Positions 35,054 to 42,776 of a DNA stretch of 64,000 nucleotides are shown piece by piece. The stretch covers positions 1,035,001-1,099,000 of the forward strand of contig NZ_CP106679.1 in the NCBI RefSeq assembly GCF_025502585.1. The letters run 5' to 3'. This DNA comes from Reichenbachiella agarivorans (GTDB lineage: Bacteria; Bacteroidota; Bacteroidia; Cytophagales; Cyclobacteriaceae). Each line of letters starts with the position of its first letter. Position 1 is the first letter of the stretch. The notes beneath the pieces were generated by a model. It was not told where the DNA came from and did no database searches. It was given only the letters and a program-made list of their open reading frames with translations. Position numbers and translations under genes: made by a program.

Positions 35054-35617
35054 ATGAACATTAGCCGTCTGATAGCTGTCTTAGTAATAAATACCCTATT
35101 ATTCTCCTGTCTCTCTAAAGATGAGATCGTCTCAAAAGACGACAGCCAACTGGCTCATCTCGACTCTCTGGTCACCTTGCAATCCATTGGGTTGCTAGGT
35201 GAGCGTATTCACAAAACGGCAAACATCAATGGTACTACCGAATCGAAAGCAGTGGTGGCTGACTCTATTTTTGTACAAGGTGAATTCAAATCACTATTCA
35301 GCAAAAAATTCGAAAGGGTATTTACCAATGGTGCTTATCTCAAAACTCAATCAAATGGTGAATATATCTACACCAGAAAAGACGGTGAGAACTCTGGGCC
35401 TTTGACCCTCAGATTAACTTTTGACAGTAGCGACCGACTCATCAGATTGATCTACATCGAGACCAAAGACAACTATATCTACCAGACTGAAAACAAAGGT
35501 GTCTTTGAACTAAACCCCAACACGGGGCTAATCACAAACTACGAGCTCAGCGGTTTTCAAAAAATCATTGGGCTTGATAAAAACGAATACAAAGTTACTG
35601 GTGTAGTTCAGTCTTAG
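35054..35617 (+). CDS. Small lipoprotein of unknown function
   Basis: 187 residues from ATG 35054, chosen because the signal peptide (MNISRLIAVLVINTLLFSC) with lipobox LFSC begins there; a GTG 21 codons upstream would bury it. The mature protein is mostly beta-strand with polar faces (YIYTRKDGENSGPLTLRLTF, RLIYIETKDNYIYQ), and no family was recognised. Its stop overlaps that of the convergent universal stress protein within TTAG. Confidence 0.7.
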   Translation: MNISRLIAVLVINTLLFSCLSKDEIVSKDDSQLAHLDSLVTLQSIGLLGERIHKTANINGTTESKAVVADSIFVQGEFKSLFSKKFERVFTNGAYLKTQSNGEYIYTRKDGENSGPLTLRLTFDSSDRLIRLIYIETKDNYIYQTENKGVFELNPNTGLITNYELSGFQKIIGLDKNEYKVTGVVQS

Positions 35618-36477
35618 ATTTTGAGCAAGGCATCAAAAAATCCAATGCTTTCGTTTTTGTCCTTGACAACCAAGCAAGGCACATCTTCGTCATAGTGTAC
35701 CAAGCCAACAGCCGTACTGGCCAGCAACATAGAAGCAGCTTTGGTTCTGCCTTTGGAAGCTATGATGATCAAATCGACATTCTTTTCCTTGGCCATCTCA
35801 TAGATGTTGTCTGAGGGTTTTTGATCCTCGTCCAGCGTAAAAACCACCTCAAATTTGCTCTCATCCAGTTCATTCTGCTTGATGAACGTCTCGTACTCCT
35901 TGACCTTGTTCTTGCGCATGATCTCAGCAAAATCCTCATAAGTTTTGCCGGTGCTGCTGTAGCCATTTGGCACGAAATATACGTGTTGCAGGAAGATCTC
36001 GATATCGGTGTGCTCTTTGATCCTGATAGCGGTATTGATTGATCGCAAAGAATCCTCCGAAAAATCCAACGGGATCAACACCTTGGATACATCGTACTTA
36101 GCCGTAACAGGCACCAGCATGACGGAGCATAGCGAGCCATTCAGTACGCGGGTTGCCTGAACACCCGTTGAAACCGACCGAGGTTTGATACCCATCAAGA
36201 CGAGATCGATCTCCTTCAATCCCTCCCAACTTAGAATATGATGAGCCCCAGTTCCTTGAATAACCAATACTTCTTTCTCACAATCTGAATCAAAAAAAGT
36301 GTTGACCTTTTCTTGTAGGTTATGTTTGATTGACTGATCCCCATTGGTCTCAGCTACGTGAATAAATGTCGTCTTGGTGTTGGTGAAAAAACGCGCCATC
36401 ATTGCGCTGTATTTCAGCAAATGGTCATCTAAATTGGTTCCATCTAGACAGACTAGAAGATTGTTGAGGTTCAGCAT
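35614..36477 (-). CDS. Tandem universal stress protein
   Basis: 287 residues with two Usp domains (about 1-140 and 145-280). Domain 1 begins LNNLLVCLDGTNLDDHLLKY, domain 2 SKVLIPLDFSEDSLRSINTA; the second has VDLIIIASKGRTKAASMLLA, close to the ATP-binding GxxGRxxxxxxxGS loop but with the final GS changed to AS, and the first lacks a good loop (VLMGIKPRSVSTG). ATP binding is therefore doubtful. Cytoplasmic, role in stress response inferred from family. Confidence 0.87.
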   Translation of the reverse strand: MLNLNNLLVCLDGTNLDDHLLKYSAMMARFFTNTKTTFIHVAETNGDQSIKHNLQEKVNTFFDSDCEKEVLVIQGTGAHHILSWEGLKEIDLVLMGIKPRSVSTGVQATRVLNGSLCSVMLVPVTAKYDVSKVLIPLDFSEDSLRSINTAIRIKEHTDIEIFLQHVYFVPNGYSSTGKTYEDFAEIMRKNKVKEYETFIKQNELDESKFEVVFTLDEDQKPSDNIYEMAKEKNVDLIIIASKGRTKAASMLLASTAVGLVHYDEDVPCLVVKDKNESIGFFDALLKI

Positions 36478-36543
36478 TTCGCTATTTTTTTATTCCGAAA
36501 TAAAATTAAGGCAATTCGGTAGGATAACAAGTCCAAGCCAAAT

Positions 36544-38415
36544 TTAAAAGTGCTTCTCTTGCCATTTTTGAAAAATGTAAAGCGCCCAAACATGAGCATG
36601 GCTATCTTCTGGATTGCCCGAATACATCTTGGTTTTGAGTTTTTCCACAGCAGACCAGTTAAATATCTTTCCCGCTTCGATTTTGTCCCGGTCAAATAAG
36701 GTGGCTGACAACTCCGAAGACAGAGAAGTCTTGAGCCAATTCAATAACGGCATCTCAAACCCCTTTTTGGATCGGCGATAAAGCTCCTTGGGCAAAATGT
36801 CTCTGTAGGTATCCTGCAAAATCTTTTTTCTCATCTGAGCATTGATTTTGTACTCGACAGGCAAAGAGTGTACAAACTCGACCACCTCGTGATCCAAGAA
36901 AGGCACACGAACTTCCAGACCAGACGCCATCGACATGAGATCGACCTTCTTCAACATATCATTGGGCAGGACAAACTGCGTATCCATGTACAACAGATCG
37001 TTGATGTCACGATAGCCATCTAAATCTTGCATCCACTGCTCTCGCATGTCCGACCCAGCGAATGAATCCCGCATCATGTTATCCGCATACTCTTGACTAG
37101 CCAATGATGCCAAAAACCAGTAGCGAGATTTTGGTTTGAGCTGGCGAGCTTGATCGTAGCGAATCACTTGACGCATCCGATTGGACAGCTTACCAGATCT
37201 GGATTGTGGCATGAGTTCAGCCACAGGTCGTGCCAATGACATCAATTTGTTCAAGCTACCTTTGGACTCCATCTTGAGCCAGGCTGCATGTTTGTTGTAG
37301 CCAGAGAATATCTCGTCCGCTCCATCACCCGAGAGAGCGACCGTCACATGCTCTCTGGTTTTTTTGCTCAATATATATACCAAGAGCGCCGACGAGTCGG
37401 CAAAGGGCTCATCTATATGATCTACAAACGCAGGCATGTGCGACAATATCTCCTCATTGCTCAGTTTGAAAGCTGTGTGATGGGTCTTGCACTTCTTGGC
37501 AACTAACTCTGCATAATGTGTCTCGTCAAAAAACGAATTCCCTTCAAAACCTATTGAAAAAGTCGACAGCTGATTGGTGTGTCTCGCCGCTATACTCGTG
37601 ATGACACTGCTATCAATCCCACCACTGAGGAAAGTACCCAAGGGCACGTCCGCGACCATTCTCTTCTGAACCGACTCCTCCATCAGCTGAGCCAATTTCC
37701 TTTTCGCATCCTCATAGGACAGGTTTGATGGACTCGGATGGCTTTGTAGTTCGTAGTAATTACTTTTCGTTACTTGTTTGCCTTTGATCTCCAAACATTC
37801 GCCTGGCATGAGTTTTTTCACTCCCTTGATCATCGTCAGCGGAGCTGGTGTGTAATTCAGTTGCAGATAATAATGCAAAGCCTCATTGTCGATTTTGTAA
37901 TCCAAGCCATAGGCCAAGATCGCGGACATTTCTGAACCAAAAAGCAGCTTAAACTCATCTTGGAAATATAGCAGCGGCTTGATGCCCAAACGATCCCTTG
38001 CTATAAAAAGTGACTGCTCAGAGGTATCGTATATCGCCAAAGCAAAAAAACCATTCAGCTTTTGCAAACAAGCCTTTCCCTCTTGGGCGTAGAGATGCAT
38101 GATCACCTCTGTATCTGATTCGGAGTGAAATTGGATGCCCTTGGACTGCAAATCTTGGCGTAACTGGCGGTAGTTGAAAATCTCACCATTGAAGACCATC
38201 ACATAGCGGCCATCCATGATCTGCATCGGCTGATGCCCGTCTGCACTGGTATCGATGATAGACAGACGGCGATGTCCCAAGCCCACCAAATGATCATTCC
38301 ATATAGCATGGTGATCTGGTCCCCTATGAGCCAAACACCCTGTTGCTTTATCCAGATTGTTGATCTGAATTCTACCCACCTCATTGAAAGCCCAAACACC
38401 GGTAATCCCGCACAT
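36544..38415 (-). CDS. asnB: Asparagine synthase (glutamine-hydrolysing)
   Basis: 623 residues from the ATG at 38415, needed to place the catalytic Cys at position 2 (MCGITGVWAFNE); an upstream ATG was rejected for that reason. The N-terminal class II glutaminase has LAHRGPDH, LGHRRLSIID and VMVFNGEIFN; the synthetase domain has GTFLSGGIDSSV (PP-loop) and VTVALSGDGADEIFSGYNKH. Family members make asparagine, but in Bacteroidota many copies act in surface polysaccharide clusters; here no glycosyltransferases are adjacent, so the metabolic role is favoured. Confidence 0.92.
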   Translation of the reverse strand: MCGITGVWAFNEVGRIQINNLDKATGCLAHRGPDHHAIWNDHLVGLGHRRLSIIDTSADGHQPMQIMDGRYVMVFNGEIFNYRQLRQDLQSKGIQFHSESDTEVIMHLYAQEGKACLQKLNGFFALAIYDTSEQSLFIARDRLGIKPLLYFQDEFKLLFGSEMSAILAYGLDYKIDNEALHYYLQLNYTPAPLTMIKGVKKLMPGECLEIKGKQVTKSNYYELQSHPSPSNLSYEDAKRKLAQLMEESVQKRMVADVPLGTFLSGGIDSSVITSIAARHTNQLSTFSIGFEGNSFFDETHYAELVAKKCKTHHTAFKLSNEEILSHMPAFVDHIDEPFADSSALLVYILSKKTREHVTVALSGDGADEIFSGYNKHAAWLKMESKGSLNKLMSLARPVAELMPQSRSGKLSNRMRQVIRYDQARQLKPKSRYWFLASLASQEYADNMMRDSFAGSDMREQWMQDLDGYRDINDLLYMDTQFVLPNDMLKKVDLMSMASGLEVRVPFLDHEVVEFVHSLPVEYKINAQMRKKILQDTYRDILPKELYRRSKKGFEMPLLNWLKTSLSSELSATLFDRDKIEAGKIFNWSAVEKLKTKMYSGNPEDSHAHVWALYIFQKWQEKHF

Positions 38416-38616
38416 AAAATAGTGATATGATCTACCGCAATAATAATGAATGATCAAGAAGTAAAAGTCAAATGCCTAAAAACCATTTTCTACCTCACAC
38501 AATTTTGAGCAGGGAATTGAAACCTTTGGCTATCTACAGATTATCGAAGAAAATCAAAATCTACAAATCCCTAGCCAATGTTCTGATACCTTTAGGAGTA
38601 AATTGAAAAATAAGAA

Positions 38617-38624
38617 TATATTTG
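38617..38624 (+). promoter_or_regulatory. Promoter -7 box of tRNA-Ala(GGC)
   Basis: TATATTTG followed by CGACCC, about 54 bases before the mature tRNA. The GC-rich start region resembles those of the other tRNA genes. The -33 TTG is not evident. The 260-base gap holds nothing else recognisable. Confidence 0.55.
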
Positions 38625-38677
38625 CGACCCTATAGAAATAGCGAAAGGTTTTGTCATAAATCAAGAAGCAAAAATAT

Positions 38678-38751
38678 GGGGAATTAGCTCAGTTGGCTAG
38701 AGCGCTACGCTGGCAGCGTAGAGGTCATCGGTTCGAATCCGATATTCTCCA
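38678..38751 (+). tRNA. tRNA-Ala(GGC)
   Basis: A 74-base cloverleaf: acceptor GGGGAAT / ATTCTCC, D arm GCTC/GAGC, anticodon arm CTACG-CTGGCAG-CGTAG with anticodon GGC (reads GCC), T arm ATCGG-TTCGAAT-CCGAT, discriminator A. CCA is not encoded. A terminator hairpin follows after 5 bases. Confidence 0.94.
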
Positions 38752-38756
38752 CACCC

Positions 38757-38785
38757 AAAGGAAGTCATGACTGGCTTCCTTTTTT
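38757..38785 (+). terminator. Terminator of tRNA-Ala
   Basis: Stem AAAGGAAG / CTTCCTTT with a 10-base loop, followed by T3 more (six T in a row from 38780). Confidence 0.75.
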
Positions 38786-38878
38786 CCTCTTTATTCGCCA
38801 ATCACTCTTTTGATATCCAAAAACACTTTAGAACTTAATAATCACTAGCTTTGCGGCTGGATAAGAAAAAGACCGTTT

Positions 38879-39325
38879 ATGAAACGTATCGCGGAATACA
38901 GAAAGCTGTTCAACGCAGCAGCAAACACAGACCTCAAAGAACTCAAGACAACCTACAGAAACTTGGTCAAAGAATGGCACCCTGACAAATTCCAAGACGA
39001 AGCTGAAAAAGCGGAAGCAGAACTAAAAAGTCAGAAAATTATTGATGCCTATCACTTCCTCGTGAGCATCGCACCTGAGACCAAAGAGGCCAACTTAGCT
39101 GAGTACACGGTCACCACGACTGAGTCAGGCATTGCAGATTTCAGACACAAAGGATTGTTGCTAGAGGTATCCTTCATGGACGGCACCACCTACGAGTACT
39201 TTGGCGTCAACAAAAACGTTTATTCCAAATTGATCAACGCAGACAATCAATACCGCTTCGCCAAGAGAAACATCTTCAATTCCTTCTTGTACAGAAAGTC
39301 TAAAAGAGATCTAGAGAAAGCTTAA
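38879..39325 (+). CDS. J-domain plus KTSC domain protein
   Basis: 148 residues with two recognisable parts. Residues about 6-62 form a J domain (YRKLFNAAANTDLKELKTTYR, then the HPD motif in EWHPDKFQ, and KIIDAYHFL), which stimulates Hsp70 (DnaK). Residues about 82-140 form a KTSC domain (GLLLEVSFMDGTTYEYFGVNKNVYSKLINA), a small domain of unknown function, perhaps nucleic-acid related. The fusion is seen in Bacteroidota. Single gene, ended by a terminator. Confidence 0.83.
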   Translation: MKRIAEYRKLFNAAANTDLKELKTTYRNLVKEWHPDKFQDEAEKAEAELKSQKIIDAYHFLVSIAPETKEANLAEYTVTTTESGIADFRHKGLLLEVSFMDGTTYEYFGVNKNVYSKLINADNQYRFAKRNIFNSFLYRKSKRDLEKA

Positions 39326-39333
39326 TTTCTCAA

Positions 39334-39351
39334 CGTGTATCGCAATACACG
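39334..39351. repeat. Short inverted repeat CGTGTAT-CGCA-ATACACG
   Basis: A perfect 7-base stem just after the KTSC gene and before its terminator. Its core ATTGCGATAC (minus strand) also occurs in the recQ-purD gap near 24090, which may be chance. Confidence 0.35.
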
Positions 39352-39362
39352 AATGAAAAATC

Positions 39363-39398
39363 AAAAACCCATCGTTCTTCATTGAGCGATGGGTTTTT
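39363..39398. terminator. Bidirectional terminator between KTSC gene and purM
   Basis: Stem AAAAACCCATCG / CGATGGGTTTTT (12 pairs) with a 12-base loop; A-run and T-run flanks serve both convergent genes. Confidence 0.85.
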
Positions 39399-39412
39399 TA
39401 ATGCCGTAGTGA

Positions 39413-39431
39413 GGTCTGTGAGTCACAGGCC
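39413..39431. repeat. Intergenic palindrome related to that at 17339
   Basis: GGTCTGTGA-G-TCACAGGCC, with one G-T pair. It shares GGTCTGTG and CACAG with the 17339-17359 palindrome. Lies 13 bases before the purM stop. Confidence 0.35.
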
Positions 39432-39443
39432 AAATAAAATACC

Positions 39444-40613
39444 TTACTTCAAATATTCGAACTCGCCCTTTTCAGACTTAATGGTTGCTTTGGTGATGTT
39501 GGATGATTCTACACGACCGATGATTTGTGCAGGGACACCAAATGATTCTGAGATCGCAATGATCTCTGAAGCGAGTGATTCTGGTACGTAAAGCTCCATA
39601 CGGTGACCCATGTTGAATACCTTGTACATTTCTTTCCAATCTGTCCCACTTTCTGCATGGATCAGTTTGAACAGTGGAGGGATTTCAAAAAGATTGTCTT
39701 TGATCACATGCACGTCATTGACGAAGTGGAGGACTTTGGTTTGTGCACCTCCACTGCAATGAACCATCCCATGGATTTGTGATCGATAGTTTTCTAGTAT
39801 TTTCTTGATGATCGGCGCATAAGTTCTCGTCGGTGACAACACGAGTTTCCCCGCATCAAGTGGCGAGCCATCTACCTTGTCTAGCAGATCTTTGCTCCCA
39901 GAGTATATCAACTCTGCTGGCACGGATGGATCAAAACACTCTGGATACTTCTCCATGTATTTTTTAGCAAAGACATCGTGGCGAGCAGAGGTCAAACCAT
40001 TGCTCCCCATGCCGCCGTTGTACTCTGTCTCATAGTTGGCCTGACCGTACGAGGCTAATCCCACAATCACATCACCCCCTTTGATTTTTTCATTGGTGAT
40101 TACATCGGCTCTTTTCATGCGACCGATGACAGTACTATCCACCACCACGGTTCTAACCAAGTCACCCAAATCAGCCGTTTCACCTCCTGTAGACTTGATA
40201 TCGACACCATTGTCACGGAGCATCTGGAGGACTTCTTCGGTACCTTCGATCAGTGCAGTGAGCACTTCTCCAGGGATTAGGTTTTTATTCCTTCCGATCG
40301 TAGATGACAGCAAGATATTATCCACAGCACCTACACAAAGCAGATCGTCTGTATTCATGATCACAGCGTCCTGAGCGATCCCTTTCCAAACAGAAATATC
40401 TCCCGTTTCTTTCCAATACATATAGGCCAATGAAGACTTGGTTCCCGCACCATCTGCATGCATGATATTGCAATAGTCCTCACTGCCGCCGAGCATGTCT
40501 GGGACGATTTTACAAAAGGCATTAGGGAATATCCCTTTGTCTATGTTTTTGATGGCGTTGTGTACATCTTCTTTTGAGGCAGATACGCCTCGCTGCATAT
40601 ATCTTTCGTCCAT
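39444..40613 (-). CDS. purM: Phosphoribosylformylglycinamidine cyclo-ligase (AIR synthase)
   Basis: 389 residues, the longer Bacteroidota-type PurM. It closes FGAM to AIR in purine synthesis. Motifs: RYMQRGVSASKEDVHNAI, HADGAGTKSSLAYMYW (ATP/substrate), GIAQDAVIMNTDDLLCVGA, STGGETADLGDLVRTVVVDS, SNGLTSARHDVF, and GMVHCSGGAQTKVLHF. A TAGCTTTG promoter box lies 25 bases upstream. Some annotations call this form AIR-synthase-related; the conserved GGETAD motif supports PurM. Confidence 0.88.
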   Translation of the reverse strand: MDERYMQRGVSASKEDVHNAIKNIDKGIFPNAFCKIVPDMLGGSEDYCNIMHADGAGTKSSLAYMYWKETGDISVWKGIAQDAVIMNTDDLLCVGAVDNILLSSTIGRNKNLIPGEVLTALIEGTEEVLQMLRDNGVDIKSTGGETADLGDLVRTVVVDSTVIGRMKRADVITNEKIKGGDVIVGLASYGQANYETEYNGGMGSNGLTSARHDVFAKKYMEKYPECFDPSVPAELIYSGSKDLLDKVDGSPLDAGKLVLSPTRTYAPIIKKILENYRSQIHGMVHCSGGAQTKVLHFVNDVHVIKDNLFEIPPLFKLIHAESGTDWKEMYKVFNMGHRMELYVPESLASEIIAISESFGVPAQIIGRVESSNITKATIKSEKGEFEYLK

Positions 40614-40637
40614 GGTATCGAGCTATGAATTATGCCA

Positions 40638-40645
40638 CAAAGCTA
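40638..40645 (-). promoter_or_regulatory. Promoter -7 box of purM
   Basis: TAGCTTTG on the minus strand, a full TAnnTTTG match, 25 bases before the start codon. No -33 TTG at the right distance. Confidence 0.45.
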
Positions 40646-40692
40646 ATAAACTATCTCTTTTCACTCTCTGATTCTAGCAAGTTCATTGTCAA

Positions 40693-40704
40693 TCCAATAT
40701 TGGA
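40693..40704. promoter_or_regulatory. 12-base palindrome TCCAATATTGGA
   Basis: A perfect palindrome midway between the divergent purM and acs genes (gap 192 bases). It is of operator size and could serve either gene. No binding protein is known to me for it. Confidence 0.35.
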
Positions 40705-40805
40705 CATTAAGCATCATTTTATAGCTTCCTAGCTAATAGTTTCTGTGATTTGATCTAAAAGAAAGTATATTTATTTGATTAAAAAATGAGACTAAATAAT
40801 TATCC

Positions 40806-42701
40806 ATGTTAAGTAAAGTAGAAAACCTCAGTGAATACTTTTTGGCTTATGAAAAGAGTGTAGCCAACACCGATACGTTTTGGGAAAGAATCGCTAATCA
40901 GTTTTACTGGAGGAAAAAATGGGACAAAGTAGTAGAGTCAGATTTTGAGGAAGCCAAAGTAGAATGGTTCATCAACGGCAAACTCAACATCACAGAAAAT
41001 ATCTTGGAGCGACATCTGTTCACCATCGGTGACAAACCTGCCATCATCTGGGAACCTAATGATCCTAAGGAAGCAAACGTCACACTCACCTATAGACAAC
41101 TGCACGAAAAGGTCTGTCAGTTTGCCAATGTACTCCTCAAAAACCAAGTAAAAAAAGGAGATCGGGTTATCATTTACATGCCTATGATTCCTGAGGCAGC
41201 TATTGCTATGCTGGCATGTGCCAGAATCGGCTCAGTTCACTCTGTGGTATTTGCTGGGTTCTCTTCTACTGCCTTAGCCGATCGTATCAACAACTGCGAG
41301 GCAAAAATAGTCTTGACTTCAGATGGCAATTTTAGAGGCTCCAAGTCTATTGGGGTAAAATCAGTAGTAGATGAGGCACTAGAAAAAACCAAAACCATAG
41401 AGAAGGTAATCGTAGTAGAGCGCACCAAAACGCCTGTTACCATGAAAGCTGGCAGAGATCTTTGGTGGCATGACGAAGTAGCCAAAGTAGATAGCATCAA
41501 CAAAGCTGAGGAAATGGATTCAGAAGACATGCTCTTCATCCTCTACACCTCTGGCTCTACAGGTCAGCCCAAAGGCGTGGTGCATACTACCGGAGGCTAC
41601 ATGGTATATACCCAATATTCTTTCCAAAACGTGTTTCAATACAACACCGATGACGTGTATTGGTGCACAGCTGACGTGGGTTGGATCACAGGTCACTCCT
41701 ACATAGTCTATGGACCATTGCTGACTGGTGCAACAACTATCATGTTCGAGGGTGTACCTACCTATCCCACGCCTGGGAGATTTTGGGAAATTGTGGATAA
41801 ATACAAAGTCAACCAATTTTATACAGCTCCAACAGCCATCCGTGCTTTGCAGGCATTCGGACTCGATCCAGTGACGCCTTATAAACTAGATTCGCTCAAG
41901 GTATTGGGCACAGTCGGTGAGCCTATCAACGAAGAAGCATGGCACTGGTACCACGACCACATCGGCAAAGGGAAATGCCCGATCGTAGATACCTGGTGGC
42001 AAACAGAGACAGGAGGAATTATGATCTCACCTTTAGCAGGTTTGACCCCTACCAAGCCAGGTTATGCGACTTTACCCTTACCAGGCATCCGACCCGTCAT
42101 TGTCGATGCTGATGGCAAAATATTGAAAGGCAATGGAGTCAAAGGCAATCTTTGTATCAGTCATCCTTGGCCATCAATGATCCGAACGACTTACGGAGAC
42201 CATGAGCGTTGCAAAAGCACTTATTTTTCTACATACAAAGGGATGTATTTTACAGGAGATGGGGTCAAAAGAGACGAAGATGGCTACTACCGAATCTTGG
42301 GACGAGTGGATGATGTGATCAATGTCTCGGGACATAGAATGGGTACTGCCGAAGTAGAAAACGCCATCAACGAGCATCCAAAAGTCATCGAATCTGCTGT
42401 GGTTGGTTATCCTCATGATATCAAAGGCCAAGGCATCTATGCCTATGTGATCTGTGATATGGAAGGACGTACCGAAGAAAACCTCAAGGAAGAAATCCGT
42501 GCGACGGTCAACAAGATTATCGGACCAATAGCCAAGCCTGACAAGGTTCAGATTGTATCGGGATTGCCAAAAACCAGATCTGGAAAAATCATGAGAAGAA
42601 TCCTCCGCAAGGTAGCTGAAAATGATACTTCAAATCTTGGAGATACCTCTACACTCCTAAATCCAGAAGTAGTAGATGAGATCATCAAAGGGGCGCAGTA
42701 A
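40806..42701 (+). CDS. acs: Acetyl-CoA synthetase
   Basis: 631 residues, standard Acs length. It activates acetate to acetyl-CoA through acetyl-AMP. Motifs: FYWRKKWDKVVESDF (N-terminal Acs region), the P-loop FILYTSGSTGQPKGVVHTTG, WCTADVGWITGHSY, the substrate pocket with DTWWQTETGG, YFTGDGVKRDEDGYYRILGR, and the C-terminal lysine motif LPKTRSGKIMRR, whose Lys is the site of acetylation control in many bacteria. A poor promoter match (TTTG-N17-TTTATTTG) ends 29 bases upstream. Confidence 0.96.
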   Translation: MLSKVENLSEYFLAYEKSVANTDTFWERIANQFYWRKKWDKVVESDFEEAKVEWFINGKLNITENILERHLFTIGDKPAIIWEPNDPKEANVTLTYRQLHEKVCQFANVLLKNQVKKGDRVIIYMPMIPEAAIAMLACARIGSVHSVVFAGFSSTALADRINNCEAKIVLTSDGNFRGSKSIGVKSVVDEALEKTKTIEKVIVVERTKTPVTMKAGRDLWWHDEVAKVDSINKAEEMDSEDMLFILYTSGSTGQPKGVVHTTGGYMVYTQYSFQNVFQYNTDDVYWCTADVGWITGHSYIVYGPLLTGATTIMFEGVPTYPTPGRFWEIVDKYKVNQFYTAPTAIRALQAFGLDPVTPYKLDSLKVLGTVGEPINEEAWHWYHDHIGKGKCPIVDTWWQTETGGIMISPLAGLTPTKPGYATLPLPGIRPVIVDADGKILKGNGVKGNLCISHPWPSMIRTTYGDHERCKSTYFSTYKGMYFTGDGVKRDEDGYYRILGRVDDVINVSGHRMGTAEVENAINEHPKVIESAVVGYPHDIKGQGIYAYVICDMEGRTEENLKEEIRATVNKIIGPIAKPDKVQIVSGLPKTRSGKIMRRILRKVAENDTSNLGDTSTLLNPEVVDEIIKGAQ

Positions 42702-42726
42702 CATACCTTACATAGACCACCTAAGG

Positions 42727-42776
42727 CGTATAAGAAACTCAGAGAGATTGATCCAATCCTCTGAGTTTCTTATACG
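42727..42776. terminator. Long hairpin between acs and sensor gene
   Basis: 18 perfect pairs (CGTATAAGAAACTCAGAG / CTCTGAGTTTCTTATACG), continued by GATTG/CAATC around loop ATC. The right arm includes the last codons and stop of the convergent sensor gene (stop at 42770-42772). No T-run on either side; transcription stop by the stem alone or mRNA 3' protection are both possible. Confidence 0.7.

Noticed and set aside
37288-37506. 72-residue plus-strand frame inside asnB
   Set aside because: Shadow of the conserved synthetase domain; no independent support.
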